Numbered from the stretch's first letter, positions 16,947-26,185 are shown. The stretch is 64,000 bases of DNA from Providencia zhijiangensis (GCF_030315915.2 NZ_CP135990.1:2914001-2978000); one strand, 5' to 3'. The notes: generated by a model from the sequence alone, not told the origin. Made by a program: numbers and translations.

Positions 16947-18578
16947 TTAAATCAGTGGTGGAATTTGTGGCTGAATAGGCACTTCGATCACCGTTGGGCC
17001 TTGGCGCTTAAATGCCTCACGGCAAGCCGCTTTAACCTCATCCACCGTCGTGGCTTTTAACGCCGTGCAACCATAACCTTTACCCAATGCCACAATATCC
17101 AAGTTTGGAATATTCAGCCCAGGGACCCCCGGCGTCTCTTCTAACACCGCGAAAGATTTTAAAATGGCATATTCGCTATTTCGTGGGATCACAAACACAA
17201 TCGGTAAATTATGTTGCGCAGCGCTCCATAGCCCTTGAATCGAGTATTGCATCGAGCCATCGCCAATAATCGACATCACAGGGCGGTGTCGGCCACTGTC
17301 TTTTTCCGCTAAGGCAATTCCCACGCTTGCTGGTAAGTTCCAACCTAATGATCCACTGGCAAAGGTATAGAAAGAATCCGGTGCATCAATTGGCCATTCA
17401 CGATGTAATTCGCCGAGGTTTGATGGCGATTCTTCTACCAAGATAGTCTCTTTCGGGGAGACTTCTCTCAGCGCTTTAAACAGCTGCGCTGCACTTAATA
17501 CCGTTGAACTTCCCTTCACCTCTGGCGCGGCAGGATGTGGAGCCATACCATGGGACTGTTTTTCAACCTTATTTTTCGAGGCCGTTCTAGCATTCACTAA
17601 CGATGTCAGTCCTTCAATGGCCAATACCGCATCACTGAGTAAGCTGTCGCCAACGGGTGCCCTTCCTACCTCAATAGGGTCATCGGTAATGTGCAGTAAA
17701 CGCATTCCATCTGGTAAATAACTTCCTGTTACATAAGGATAATAACGGAAAACAGGCGCCCCAATAATCAACGCCAAATCATGCCCTTTCAACTTGTCTG
17801 ACAACGGACCCATCGCGAAAGGCAACCCACCTGCATACAACGGATGAGTTTCAGGGAATGGCGGACGTTCCGATGCTGGCGCCGCCCAAACAGGCACATT
17901 CAATTTTTCGGCTAATGCAATGCCCGCGTCCCAGCCTTCCCCCCGCGCAATGGCGGAGCCATAAATTAATACTGGATTTTTGGCGGCATTAAACGCATCA
18001 GCAAACGCTTGTAAACGAACAGGGTCATAGCCTATGCGCTGGGAAACTTCACGCACAACCGCCTCTTGGGCAATGGCTGGTTTATCCCAATCATCAAGGG
18101 GGATTGATAAGAAAACGGGGCCTGCTGGTGGCTGAAGTGCCATCGCATATGCTCGCATAAACGCGGCAGGGACATCTTCCGCACGCTCAGGCTGATAGCT
18201 CCACTTAACCCATGGCTTTGGAAGAGTTTCAGGCTCAATATTGGTTAGCCAAGGCTCCATCAGCAACATTTCACGGGTTTGGTTACCCGCCGTGATAATC
18301 AGTGGCGTACGGTTCATATAAGCGGTCAGAATATTACTCATCCCATTACTTAGCCCCGCAGAGGTATGCAGGTTGACCATCGCCACTTTACGCATGCCTT
18401 GGGCATAGCCATCTGCGGCTGCAACGGCAGAAGCTTCATGCAATGTTTGGATATAACGAAAATCACTCGGAAAATCTTTTAAGAATGTCTCTTCCGTCGA
18501 ACCGGGATTCCCAAAAATAGTGGTAATGTTCAATTGACGTAGTAAATCAAAAGTCACTTGGCGAATGGTTTTCTTCAT
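16947..18578 (-). CDS. Benzoylformate-decarboxylase-like ThDP enzyme
   Basis: 543 residues, cytoplasmic, with the three-domain architecture of thiamine-diphosphate 2-oxo-acid decarboxylases. Aligned from memory with Pseudomonas putida MdlC, many blocks agree: FGNPGS (Ser26 equivalent), LHEA (catalytic Glu), NLHTSAG (His70 equivalent), KPWVKWSY, GPVFLSIPLDDWDK and IIGAPVFRY. Two active-site positions differ. The MdlC His281 position is Tyr280 here (FRYYPY), and the Mg-site Thr457 is Glu469 (IPRNSEY). GDGS and the paired Asn are kept. No mandelate genes are adjacent. The substrate is therefore uncertain: an aromatic or other 2-oxo acid is likely, or a carboligase role. Confidence 0.8.
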   Translation of the reverse strand: MKKTIRQVTFDLLRQLNITTIFGNPGSTEETFLKDFPSDFRYIQTLHEASAVAAADGYAQGMRKVAMVNLHTSAGLSNGMSNILTAYMNRTPLIITAGNQTREMLLMEPWLTNIEPETLPKPWVKWSYQPERAEDVPAAFMRAYAMALQPPAGPVFLSIPLDDWDKPAIAQEAVVREVSQRIGYDPVRLQAFADAFNAAKNPVLIYGSAIARGEGWDAGIALAEKLNVPVWAAPASERPPFPETHPLYAGGLPFAMGPLSDKLKGHDLALIIGAPVFRYYPYVTGSYLPDGMRLLHITDDPIEVGRAPVGDSLLSDAVLAIEGLTSLVNARTASKNKVEKQSHGMAPHPAAPEVKGSSTVLSAAQLFKALREVSPKETILVEESPSNLGELHREWPIDAPDSFYTFASGSLGWNLPASVGIALAEKDSGRHRPVMSIIGDGSMQYSIQGLWSAAQHNLPIVFVIPRNSEYAILKSFAVLEETPGVPGLNIPNLDIVALGKGYGCTALKATTVDEVKAACREAFKRQGPTVIEVPIQPQIPPLI

Positions 18579-19285
18579 TTAAAATACCCTAATTAAGATA
18601 CCTGAATTAACGCCCATCATAACCAATCCCTACAATGAAGAATATTGACTCATCCGAGCACTAGGGCATTAAGAAAATCCACTCTATTTTTTAATTATCA
18701 TTAAATACAATTAGTTAAATAAGCATCTTGTTTCGATGATAACAATACAATGGGAATAAATACTGCCCTCTAAGATTTAATCCATATAAAGCATGAAAGG
18801 TACTTAAGAATATTGGTCTTTATACTAATTTCAGCCTCAATTTGTCGCGGAAAAAGCAGATTCATCGGCATCAAAACTGGCTAAAACGTGAGTTACGTTG
18901 CAATTTCTTAACATTCATTAACAATATAGCGGCTTTTATGCCACCCATCACATTTCCAACAATTACCACGACTTAACGCCAGCGCTATCGCTCGAAAAAA
19001 GACGATAAAATTATGTCATTTTCCCGCCAGATGAGAGAAATTAAAATACATCACAAAATCAATACAATAACTAATCATTAGTGATTTCATTGATTAAATA
19101 ACCTTCTAGTAATGAGTTAAACCAATCAATAAAAGTACTTTTTTCGAACGATTTACTTAACTAAAAGTTATATCAACCTCAATAAAACTCATTGTTAAAC
19201 AAAAGTTAAGCAAAGTAACTTCATTTAACACTAATGTTAAATCGCAAAAGTGAATGCTCTGGTAAATAAATGTGAGGTAAAAATA
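18579..19285. other. 700-base gap between divergent decarboxylase and gltS
   Basis: No gene seen. The right third is rich in GTTAA/TTAAC half sites: TTAACTAAAAGTTAT near 19158, TGTTAAACAAAAGTTAAG near 19193, and the perfect dyad at 19223-19242. This suggests several binding positions for one regulator upstream of gltS. Confidence 0.5.
19223..19242. promoter_or_regulatory. Perfect dyad upstream of gltS, candidate operator
   Basis: ATTTAAC-ACTAAT-GTTAAAT is a perfect 7-6-7 inverted repeat about 45 bases before the gltS start. Its position could overlap the promoter or leader. The LysR-type gene downstream of gltS is a candidate binder; this is inference. Confidence 0.45.
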
Positions 19286-20491
19286 ATGACCCTAGATGCC
19301 AGCTATACGCTATTGTTTGCATGCTTAGCGCTGCTTATTGGGATGATTGTGGTGAAAATCAGCCCTTTTCTACAGAAAAACCATATTCCTGATGCTGTAG
19401 TCGGCGGATTTATTGTTGCTATCGTTTTATTAATTGTTGATAAAGCGGCAGGCTATACTTTCTCGTTTGATACCTCATTACAAAGCACATTGATGATCGC
19501 CTTCTTCTCATCAATTGGTTTAAGTTCAGATTTTTCGCGATTAATAAAAGGCGGGAAACCTCTCGTTATTTTAACACTTGCTGTAACCATCTTGATTGTG
19601 ATCCAAAACGCTGTGGGCATGGGTTTAGCTGTCATGCTAAACGAAAGTCCATTTATCGGTCTGATTGCAGGTTCAATCACCTTAACAGGTGGTCACGGTA
19701 ACGCCGGTGCTTGGGGCCCTATCCTTGCCGATAAATATGGCGTAACAGGCGCTGTTGAGCTGGCGATGGCGTGTGCGACTATGGGTCTGGTTCTAGGTGG
19801 ACTAGTCGGGGGGCCAGTTGCGCGCCACTTACTGAAAAAAGTGACCATTCCAAAAGCGACTGAGCAAGAAAAAGAGACCATCCTTGAAGCATTTGAACAA
19901 CCAACGGTAAAAAGAAAAATCAACGCCAATAACATCATTGAAACCATTTCAATGCTGATTATCTGTATCGTTGCGGGTAGCTATATCAGTGAGTTAGTAA
20001 AAGATACGCCAATGCACTTACCGACTTTCGTTTGGTGTTTATTTGTCGGTATCATCATCCGTAACGTCTTAACTCACGTGTTTAAACATGAAGTTTTCGA
20101 GCCGACTGTTGACGTTTTAGGTAGCGTGGCGCTCTCGTTATTCCTTGCTATTGCGCTAATGTCATTGAAGTTTGGTCAATTAGCTAGCATGGCGGGTCCA
20201 GTATTAATCATTATTGCGGTACAAACCGTTGTGATGGTGTTATTCGCCTGCTTTGTCACCTTCAAGATGATGGGCAGTGACTATGATGCTGTCGTTATCA
20301 GTGCGGGTCACTGTGGGTTCGGGATGGGGGCAACACCAACGGCAATCGCTAACATGCAGACCATTACTCGTGCATTCAGCCCATCACACAAAGCCTTCTT
20401 AGTGGTACCGATGGTCGGTGCGTTCTTGGTGGATATCACCAACAGTATCATCATCAAGTTATATATTGAATTAGGCGCAGCCATCGCATAA
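19286..20491 (+). CDS. gltS: Sodium/glutamate symporter GltS
   Basis: 401 residues. The ATG at 19286 has GTGAGG eight bases upstream; the in-frame extension to 19250 lacks a signal. About ten membrane helices in two inverted halves. Family hallmarks are the glycine-rich re-entrant segments AGSITLTGGHGNAGAWGP and SAGHCGFGMGATPTAIANMQ. GltS brings glutamate across the inner membrane with sodium. It precedes a LysR regulator and genes for D-amino-acid oxidation, suggesting an amino-acid use role, possibly including D-glutamate (inference). Confidence 0.95.
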   Translation: MTLDASYTLLFACLALLIGMIVVKISPFLQKNHIPDAVVGGFIVAIVLLIVDKAAGYTFSFDTSLQSTLMIAFFSSIGLSSDFSRLIKGGKPLVILTLAVTILIVIQNAVGMGLAVMLNESPFIGLIAGSITLTGGHGNAGAWGPILADKYGVTGAVELAMACATMGLVLGGLVGGPVARHLLKKVTIPKATEQEKETILEAFEQPTVKRKINANNIIETISMLIICIVAGSYISELVKDTPMHLPTFVWCLFVGIIIRNVLTHVFKHEVFEPTVDVLGSVALSLFLAIALMSLKFGQLASMAGPVLIIIAVQTVVMVLFACFVTFKMMGSDYDAVVISAGHCGFGMGATPTAIANMQTITRAFSPSHKAFLVVPMVGAFLVDITNSIIIKLYIELGAAIA

Positions 20492-20506
20492 TTCTTGATA
20501 GCACTT

Positions 20507-20544
20507 GCCGGCTCATAACCAAAAGTATATGAGCTGGCATTTTT
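20507..20544 (+). terminator. Terminator of gltS
   Basis: GCCGGCTCATA (20507-20517) pairs with TATGAGCTGGC (20528-20538), 10 of 11 pairs, followed by ATTTTT. It separates gltS from the next gene. Confidence 0.85.
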
Positions 20545-20646
20545 CATTTCTGGTAAGTGACCTCGATATCGGATCCATGGAATTTTTTTCTGTAGAATAA
20601 GAAAAAATGCAAAGTATTACCCAGCTCTAACCATGGACGACCAATA

Positions 20647-21555
20647 ATGAAGTTAAGGCACCTTGATATCTTTTATGCTGTGATGACCTGCGGCTCACTC
20701 ACTCGTGCAGCAGAAGTTCTGCATATTTCCCAGCCAGCGGCGAGTAAAGCCCTCAAACATGCTGAACAGCAATTGGGGCTCGTTTTATTCCAACGGATCC
20801 GAGGGAAATTACTGCCAACAGATGAAGCCAATTTATTATTTGAAGAGGCGAAAGAGGTTTATCAGAATTTAGATAGGCTCAGAATTTTGGCACAGAATTT
20901 ATCCAGAAACCCACAAGGGAAATTAGCGATTGGCTGTTTACCTAGCCTTGGTCTTAACCTAGTGCCTGAAGTCACCGCGCTATTTATTAAAAAACACCCG
21001 AATATAAAACTCACTATTGGAACCCATCACACCACGGATATTTTGCAATTATTAACGCAGCAAGATCTTGATATCGGTATTGCATTTAATTTGGCCATTG
21101 AAGGTGGGATCACCGTATTGCCTGTTGCTGATATTCCACTCGTCTATGTGGATAGCCAGACTCCCGTAAAATCTCCCGTTTCACTGGTGGATATTGACCA
21201 AGACCGCTGGATCCACCCAGGCTCCGACTCCCTCTCTCAACTGCTACAGCAAAGACATGAGTTCCAAGAATCCAATATCAGCGTACACACCTACCACATG
21301 GCGGCGGAGTTCGTTCGTGCTGGCCTAGGTTGCAGTATTACCGACATTTTTTCTGCAGAACATACCTTGCCAGAATCGATGATCTACCCTCTTAAAGAGA
21401 ACTTGCATTTAGCCGTATCCGTTTTCCACCGCGCAGATAGACCGCTCACGAAAGCCGCACAAAATTATGTAAACACCTTGTCATTAATACTAAAAAAACG
21501 CAACGCAGTAGTTAACCAAAAGTTATACTCCGGTGATGAAAACTCAATTGTTTAG
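20647..21555 (+). CDS. LysR-family regulator in the D-amino-acid cluster
   Basis: 302 residues. N-terminal winged helix-turn-helix (MKLRHLDIFYAVMTCGSLTR, then SQPAASKALKHAE) and an effector-binding domain from about residue 90 (GKLAIGCLPSLGLNLVPEVT). It follows the gltS terminator and precedes the dehydrogenase by 57 bases in the same orientation. Likely targets are gltS and/or the dehydrogenase-Rid pair; the effector may be an amino acid. The regulator of a cluster this small is often encoded within it, but binding is not shown. Confidence 0.87.
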   Translation: MKLRHLDIFYAVMTCGSLTRAAEVLHISQPAASKALKHAEQQLGLVLFQRIRGKLLPTDEANLLFEEAKEVYQNLDRLRILAQNLSRNPQGKLAIGCLPSLGLNLVPEVTALFIKKHPNIKLTIGTHHTTDILQLLTQQDLDIGIAFNLAIEGGITVLPVADIPLVYVDSQTPVKSPVSLVDIDQDRWIHPGSDSLSQLLQQRHEFQESNISVHTYHMAAEFVRAGLGCSITDIFSAEHTLPESMIYPLKENLHLAVSVFHRADRPLTKAAQNYVNTLSLILKKRNAVVNQKLYSGDENSIV

Positions 21556-21611
21556 TCTGACTATTCGCCGTTAAATGATAACTCCTACGTTATTATTGGT
21601 TGCGGAATATT

Positions 21612-22853
21612 ATGACTAAACATGTGGTAGTGATCGGTGCTGGAGTGATTGGATTAAGTACTGCATATGCTTTAATTAAAGCGGGTCAAACCGTCACATT
21701 AATTGAATCTGATTCTGACGTTGGCATGGAAACCAGCTTTGCCAATGGTGGACAATTAAGTTATCGCTATGTTTCGCCACTTGCAGATGCGGGCGTTCCA
21801 TTACAAGGCTTACGCTGGATGGGTAAAAATGATTCCCCATTAAATTTGAGAATCGATTTTACATTACAGCAGCTTTCTTGGATGACCCAATTCACCTTAG
21901 CCTGTAACCGCACAACCAATAAAATTAATGGCGCTCATTTATTACGATTATCACTACTCAGTCAAAATGTCATGAATACTTGGCGGACGAATGGTGATAT
22001 TGCTGATTTCGCTTGGGAAAAATCAGGAAAATTAATTATCCATCGCGAGCAATCTAGCTTTAAAAAAGCCAGTGAAACCGTGGATAAGGAATTTCAAAAA
22101 GTCCTGAATGCGGATGAAATCGTTGAATTAGAGCCTGCATTAAAGAATATCCAATCACAACTAGTGGGCGCGATTTACGCGCCCGATGATGAAACCGCTG
22201 ATTGTTATTTATTCTGCAAAAATATTCTGGCTTATTTATCAACACAGCCACAATTTACATTATGCCTAGAGCACTCGGTCAAATCCTTTATTAAACTTGG
22301 CAATACCATTAAGGGTGTAGAAACAAATCAAGGCACAATTCAAGCGGATGATGTGGTAATTTGCGCAGGCAATGGTAGCCGTGAGTTATTAAAACCCCTT
22401 GGCATTGATGTGCCAATTCTCGGTTTAAAAGGCTACAGCCTCAGTGTGGAATACCCACAAATGGCACATATCGTTCCTAAACTTAGCGTAACCGACTACG
22501 GCAATAAAATTGTCTACGCCAAGCTTAATGACCAATTACGCATCGCGGCTATGGTCGATATTGGTTATGACAAATTTGGATTACGAGAAAACAGAATTTC
22601 TGCATTAAAAAACATTATTAGAAAAACATTCCCGGATTTACCTAAAATTGATGAAGCTGAAACATGGTGCGGTTTACGTCCGTCAACACCAAAGGGACCA
22701 CCAATGTTAGGCAAAACTACACACAGCAACTTATGGCTCAATGTGGGTCACGGCAGTTTAGGTTTTACATTAGCAGCGGGTAGCGCAGAGATATTAACTC
22801 AGCTCATTACCCAGCAACGCCCCCCTATTTCATTAGAAGGATTAACGAGGTAA
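21612..22853 (+). CDS. FAD-dependent D-amino-acid dehydrogenase (DadA family)
   Basis: 413 residues from the ATG at 21612. The N-terminal dinucleotide-binding motif is VVVIGAGVIGLSTAYALIKA, followed by the acidic end of the second strand (TLIESDSDVGMETSFANGGQ) typical of DadA. The C-terminal block (RPSTPKGPPMLGKT, then NVGHGSLGFTLAAGSAEIL) is characteristic of D-amino-acid dehydrogenases. It oxidises a D-amino acid to a 2-oxo acid through an imine, passing electrons to the respiratory chain. The Rid gene begins 4 bases after its stop. This appears to be a cluster-specific paralogue; its substrate range is not visible. Confidence 0.88.
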   Translation: MTKHVVVIGAGVIGLSTAYALIKAGQTVTLIESDSDVGMETSFANGGQLSYRYVSPLADAGVPLQGLRWMGKNDSPLNLRIDFTLQQLSWMTQFTLACNRTTNKINGAHLLRLSLLSQNVMNTWRTNGDIADFAWEKSGKLIIHREQSSFKKASETVDKEFQKVLNADEIVELEPALKNIQSQLVGAIYAPDDETADCYLFCKNILAYLSTQPQFTLCLEHSVKSFIKLGNTIKGVETNQGTIQADDVVICAGNGSRELLKPLGIDVPILGLKGYSLSVEYPQMAHIVPKLSVTDYGNKIVYAKLNDQLRIAAMVDIGYDKFGLRENRISALKNIIRKTFPDLPKIDEAETWCGLRPSTPKGPPMLGKTTHSNLWLNVGHGSLGFTLAAGSAEILTQLITQQRPPISLEGLTR

Positions 22854-22856
22854 TTA

Positions 22857-23210
22857 ATGTCCATTAAACGTAATAACCCAAAACCACGCTTAGCAGACAG
22901 CGTTGAATATGCTGGATTAGTTTACTTATCTGGACAAGTGCCTACAGATTTAACCGGAGACATTACCGCTCAAACCCAAGATGTATTAAACAAAATTGAC
23001 GCATTATTAGCTGCTAGCAATAGCGATAAAACCCGCATTTTATCAGCTCAAGTGTGGATAAAAGACATGAAGCGTGATTTTGCTGACTTTAATACCGTTT
23101 GGGAAAATTGGATGCCAGCTGAATTTAGCCCTGCTCGCGCCGCTGTTGAAGCGAATATGGCACGTGAGCAAGTACTCGTTGAAGTGATGGTGACCGCAGC
23201 ACAACGCTAA
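22857..23210 (+). CDS. RidA/YjgF-family imine deaminase
   Basis: 117 residues. Rid-family blocks are visible: YLSGQVPTDLTGDITAQTQD, VLNKIDALLAASNSDKTRIL and the PARAAVEANMAREQVLVEVM segment carrying the conserved Arg and the Glu used in imine hydrolysis. Rid proteins speed release of ammonia from 2-imino acids and so protect PLP enzymes. Tight coupling to a D-amino-acid dehydrogenase, which makes imines, gives a direct functional explanation. Confidence 0.92.
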   Translation: MSIKRNNPKPRLADSVEYAGLVYLSGQVPTDLTGDITAQTQDVLNKIDALLAASNSDKTRILSAQVWIKDMKRDFADFNTVWENWMPAEFSPARAAVEANMAREQVLVEVMVTAAQR

Positions 23211-23225
23211 TATTCACTTCACCTA

Positions 23226-23268
23226 GGGCATTAAAAAGATTAAATTTATTCTCTTGAATGCCTTTTTT
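23226..23268 (+). terminator. Probable terminator after the Rid gene
   Basis: GGCATT (23227-23232) pairs with AATGCC (23257-23262) across a 24-base loop, followed by six T at 23263-23268. Short stem and long loop, so moderate confidence. Confidence 0.5.
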
Positions 23269-23460
23269 ATCTTTTTTCTATCCTTTTCGTACATTTCACT
23301 ACGTCAATATTCTTTTTATTATCATTTCTGATAAAAAAAACACTCCCACATTTGATATTCCAGCTACTATTATCAATATACAAAAATAAAATAATCACCT
23401 AAAAATTAAAAATAAATTTATTTTTTATTTTATTGAATGATTCTAATATGGAGAAATCAC

Positions 23461-25116
23461 ATGGTCCAAACTGTTATCGAACATGTTTTATCCAGATTAC
23501 AAGCACTCGGTATTAATGATATTTTTGGTGTTGCAGGTGATTATGCCTTTCCTATTAATGATGCCGTCTGCGCCTCCCCAAATTTACGTTGGGTAGGAAA
23601 CTGCAATGAATTAAATGCGGCCTATGCCGCAGATGGTTACGCTCGCGTAAAAGGGTTTGCGGCACTCGCAACAACCTTCGCAGTTGGAGAACTCAGTGCA
23701 TTAAATGGCATTGCAGGGGCGTATGCAGAAAGATTACCTATTTTTCATTTAGTCGGAATGCCTGCCAGCCATATCCAAAAAAATCAACCTATTATGCACC
23801 ATACTTTAGGTGATGGTGATTTCGAGGTATTTTATAAAGTTGCTCAATCCTTTTCGTGTGCTCACGCGATTTTGACACCAGAAAACTGTGTCAGTGAAAT
23901 GACCCGTTTAATCGCTCAGGCTTTTGCTCAAAGGCGCCCAGTTTATATTGGCATACCTGCTGATCATGCTGTGAAACGCATCGTAGTACAGAGTATCAAG
24001 CCGTTCACATTACCAAGTAGTCGTCCTGATACCTTAAAAAAAGTCCTCAGTTTGATAGTCAATAAACTCAGCCACAGTGAATCCCCATGCGCCTTACTGG
24101 GTTCGCTCATATCACGATTTGACTTAGTCAAAGAAGCAGAAGCACTGATTAAAATCACTCACTTACCTTATGCCACAATGTTTATGGATAAAGGTGTTTT
24201 AAATGAAACCCACTCACAATATATAGGCATGTACAGTGGACATTTAATGAACCCAGCCATTGCTGAGTTTATTGAAGGCTGCGATTGTATTCTCAATATT
24301 GGCGCGATGATGAGTGATGTAAACACAGGGTGTTTCACTGCAGATCTTGATACAAATAATATGATCCACATAATGGATAATTATGTCGTTATCGATGCAA
24401 TTCGATATTCCGATATTTATATTTATGAACTACTTGCTGAACTAAGAGATATTCTGACATTTATTCCGAGCAGCTCAATAAAAGTTCACGGCCTAGGTGA
24501 ACCAATCAGTAATGCTAACGGAAAAATAACCAGTGATTATTTATACCCGCGATTTGAACAATTTATTAAGCAAAATGACATCGTTATAGCAGACACTGGA
24601 ACATTTTCCATGGGATTAGGCTTTGCACTTCTTCCTAAAGAAGTGTCTTTTCAAACTCAATCCCTATGGGGTTCGATTGGCTGGGCAACCCCTGCGGCAC
24701 TAGGTGCAGCACTTGCCGCACCTCATCGCCGCGTGATCCTGGCTACCGGCGAAGGCTCCCATCAATTAACCGTGCAAGAAATTAGCTTATTTGCTCGCTG
24801 GGGGCTGAAACCACTTATTTTTGTTCTCAATAATGATGGCTATTTAATTGAACGCCTTTTCTGCCATGAACCCGAGGCCTATTACAACGATATCCACCCT
24901 TGGAACTATGCTCAGCTTCCCGCAACCCTTGGATGCAAAAATTGGTATTGTCAGAAAGTCACCACTTGCGATGAACTCGATCGAGTTCTCAATACACTCG
25001 AAAGAATAGATACTGCCGCCTATATTGAAATCGTCACCGACAGATATGAAACCTCAGATTTGCTGCAAGCAATGGGAAAAATAATCAGGGCAGAAACACC
25101 AAAACATCTTAAATAA
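23461..25116 (+). CDS. Indolepyruvate/phenylpyruvate decarboxylase-like, paralogue 1
   Basis: 551 residues from the ATG at 23461 (GGAGAAATCAC upstream). A ThDP-dependent pyruvate-decarboxylase-type fold: GVAGDYAFPI (catalytic Asp), NCNELNAAYAADGYAR (catalytic Glu), HHTLGDGDFEVFY (His pair), then the cofactor site. Unusually, the canonical GDGS reads GEGS (ATGEGSHQL), while NNDGYLIER is normal. It converts an aromatic or branched 2-oxo acid to the aldehyde; relatives are IpdC of Enterobacter and KivD of Lactococcus. It faces a close paralogue 1.3 kb away and follows the dehydrogenase-Rid pair that would supply 2-oxo acids. The substrate cannot be fixed from sequence. Confidence 0.88.
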   Translation: MVQTVIEHVLSRLQALGINDIFGVAGDYAFPINDAVCASPNLRWVGNCNELNAAYAADGYARVKGFAALATTFAVGELSALNGIAGAYAERLPIFHLVGMPASHIQKNQPIMHHTLGDGDFEVFYKVAQSFSCAHAILTPENCVSEMTRLIAQAFAQRRPVYIGIPADHAVKRIVVQSIKPFTLPSSRPDTLKKVLSLIVNKLSHSESPCALLGSLISRFDLVKEAEALIKITHLPYATMFMDKGVLNETHSQYIGMYSGHLMNPAIAEFIEGCDCILNIGAMMSDVNTGCFTADLDTNNMIHIMDNYVVIDAIRYSDIYIYELLAELRDILTFIPSSSIKVHGLGEPISNANGKITSDYLYPRFEQFIKQNDIVIADTGTFSMGLGFALLPKEVSFQTQSLWGSIGWATPAALGAALAAPHRRVILATGEGSHQLTVQEISLFARWGLKPLIFVLNNDGYLIERLFCHEPEAYYNDIHPWNYAQLPATLGCKNWYCQKVTTCDELDRVLNTLERIDTAAYIEIVTDRYETSDLLQAMGKIIRAETPKHLK

Positions 25117-25117
25117 T

Positions 25118-25175
25118 GACGCTTAGCCCCCTAGGCCACGGTGGCTCACAATCATCAACGATGATCCTCAGCGTC
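25118..25175. repeat. Nested inverted repeats between convergent genes
   Basis: GACGCT (25118-25123) pairs with AGCGTC (25170-25175) and encloses AGCC/GGCT (25125-25128 with 25143-25146) and ATCATC/GATGAT (25151-25156 with 25160-25165). The transcript could fold into a three-way structure. No T-run; it may end transcripts of the convergent ipdC-like and dedA genes. Confidence 0.4.
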
Positions 25176-25713
25176 GCCGCTGGCGGATCCACCAAACACC
25201 AACAATCACCAAAACAATGATAGCTAGCCAAGAGAGATGCGGGTGAAATGGGAGCGCAAAAACAAGGGAGCTGACAAAGTAGCCGATAGAAACAATCAAA
25301 CATCCCCAAATTGCGCCACCAAGGATATTTAATACAAAAAATCTGAGTGGATTTACCTTACTAGCACCAATAATAATCGGTCCAACCGTTCTCATTCCAT
25401 ATGCAAAGCGGATCCCAATAATAATCCAATTTTCATGGCGTTGTATTAACTGCTGAACTCGTACAATCTTACCCTGATGTTTTTGAAGTTTAGGCAATAC
25501 CCGAGCTCCCGCATAACGCCCGACAAAAAAAAGCACATTGTCACTGACGACACCACCAAGCGCAGCAAATAACATCGTCAAAGGATAAGAGAGTAATTGA
25601 TTATGTGCGGCCACTCCCGATAGAAAAGCTGCCGTTTCCCCTTCAAGCATCGCGCCAAGAAATACAGCCCAATAGCCATATTCCATTAACCACTGAGTTA
25701 ATACTTCAGACAT
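25168..25713 (-). CDS. DedA-family membrane protein
   Basis: 181 residues from the ATG at 25713; the longer frame to 25773 adds an unlikely leader. Four to five membrane helices. DedA/VTT signature blocks are MLEGETAAFLSGVAAHNQLL, GVVSDNVLFFVGRYAGARVL, RFAYGMRTVGPIIIGASKV and FFVLNILGGAIWGCLIVSIG. DedA proteins are inner-membrane proteins, some of which flip undecaprenyl phosphate or phospholipids. Which subgroup this is cannot be told here. It lies between the two decarboxylase paralogues, with no obvious functional link. Confidence 0.85.
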   Translation of the reverse strand: MSEVLTQWLMEYGYWAVFLGAMLEGETAAFLSGVAAHNQLLSYPLTMLFAALGGVVSDNVLFFVGRYAGARVLPKLQKHQGKIVRVQQLIQRHENWIIIGIRFAYGMRTVGPIIIGASKVNPLRFFVLNILGGAIWGCLIVSIGYFVSSLVFALPFHPHLSWLAIIVLVIVGVWWIRQRRR

Positions 25714-25850
25714 AAGACTGAGATCCCTTCCTGAACACCTGATAATGGATATCTTTAGCCAAAATCTTAACACAGATAAAATTAAATTTTTGTTTGTATT
25801 CTTGGTAATTCAATAAGGTGGGAGCCTTGCGGATAAAATGAATGGCGTAC

Positions 25851-25884
25851 AAAAAAACTGCACTTAACGACAACTTAAGTGCAG
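25851..25884 (-). terminator. Terminator of the DUF1471 gene
   Basis: Perfect 10-bp stem CTGCACTTAA / TTAAGTGCAG (25858-25867 and 25875-25884). On the minus strand it is followed by seven T (25851-25857). Confidence 0.9.
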
Positions 25885-25915
25885 GGGATCACGACGCATA
25901 AAATATAAATATAGA

Positions 25916-26185
25916 CTATTTATTGTATAAGCTAGCATTGATTGAAATATCGTTACCTTCACCTTCAGAGTTCACTGAGGTAATAATAAAGTATTTTGCG
26001 CCCGCTTCATCCGCTTTTTGTGAAACTGCATTCACATAATCCGTTGTTGTCGCTGCATTCATTACGATATTAATGTTGCCAACTAATTTCATTTCCATGG
26101 ACTGAACATAATTAATCTCAGTTGCACTCATCGCAAATGGACTTAAAAACATCAAAGAAACCAATGCTATTTTTAATTTATTCAT
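25916..26185 (-). CDS. Small periplasmic DUF1471 (YhcN/BhsA-like) protein
   Basis: 89 residues from the ATG at 26185, preceded by AGAGGTGAT; the three-codon extension is a GTG artefact. Signal peptide ends AMSA. The mature 70 residues (EINYVQSMEMKLVGNINIVM, then EAGAKYFIITSVNSEGEGN) match the DUF1471 fold of enterobacterial stress proteins such as BhsA, McbA and YhcN. These are induced by stress and influence biofilm and envelope permeability; the exact role is unknown. Monocistronic, with its own terminator. Confidence 0.8.
   Translation of the reverse strand: MNKLKIALVSLMFLSPFAMSATEINYVQSMEMKLVGNINIVMNAATTTDYVNAVSQKADEAGAKYFIITSVNSEGEGNDISINASLYNK

Noticed and set aside
23211-23460. TyrR boxes or a thiamine-diphosphate riboswitch upstream of the decarboxylase genes
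   Set aside because: No TGTAAA-N6-TTTACA match and no conserved thi-box sequence could be found in the leader regions.
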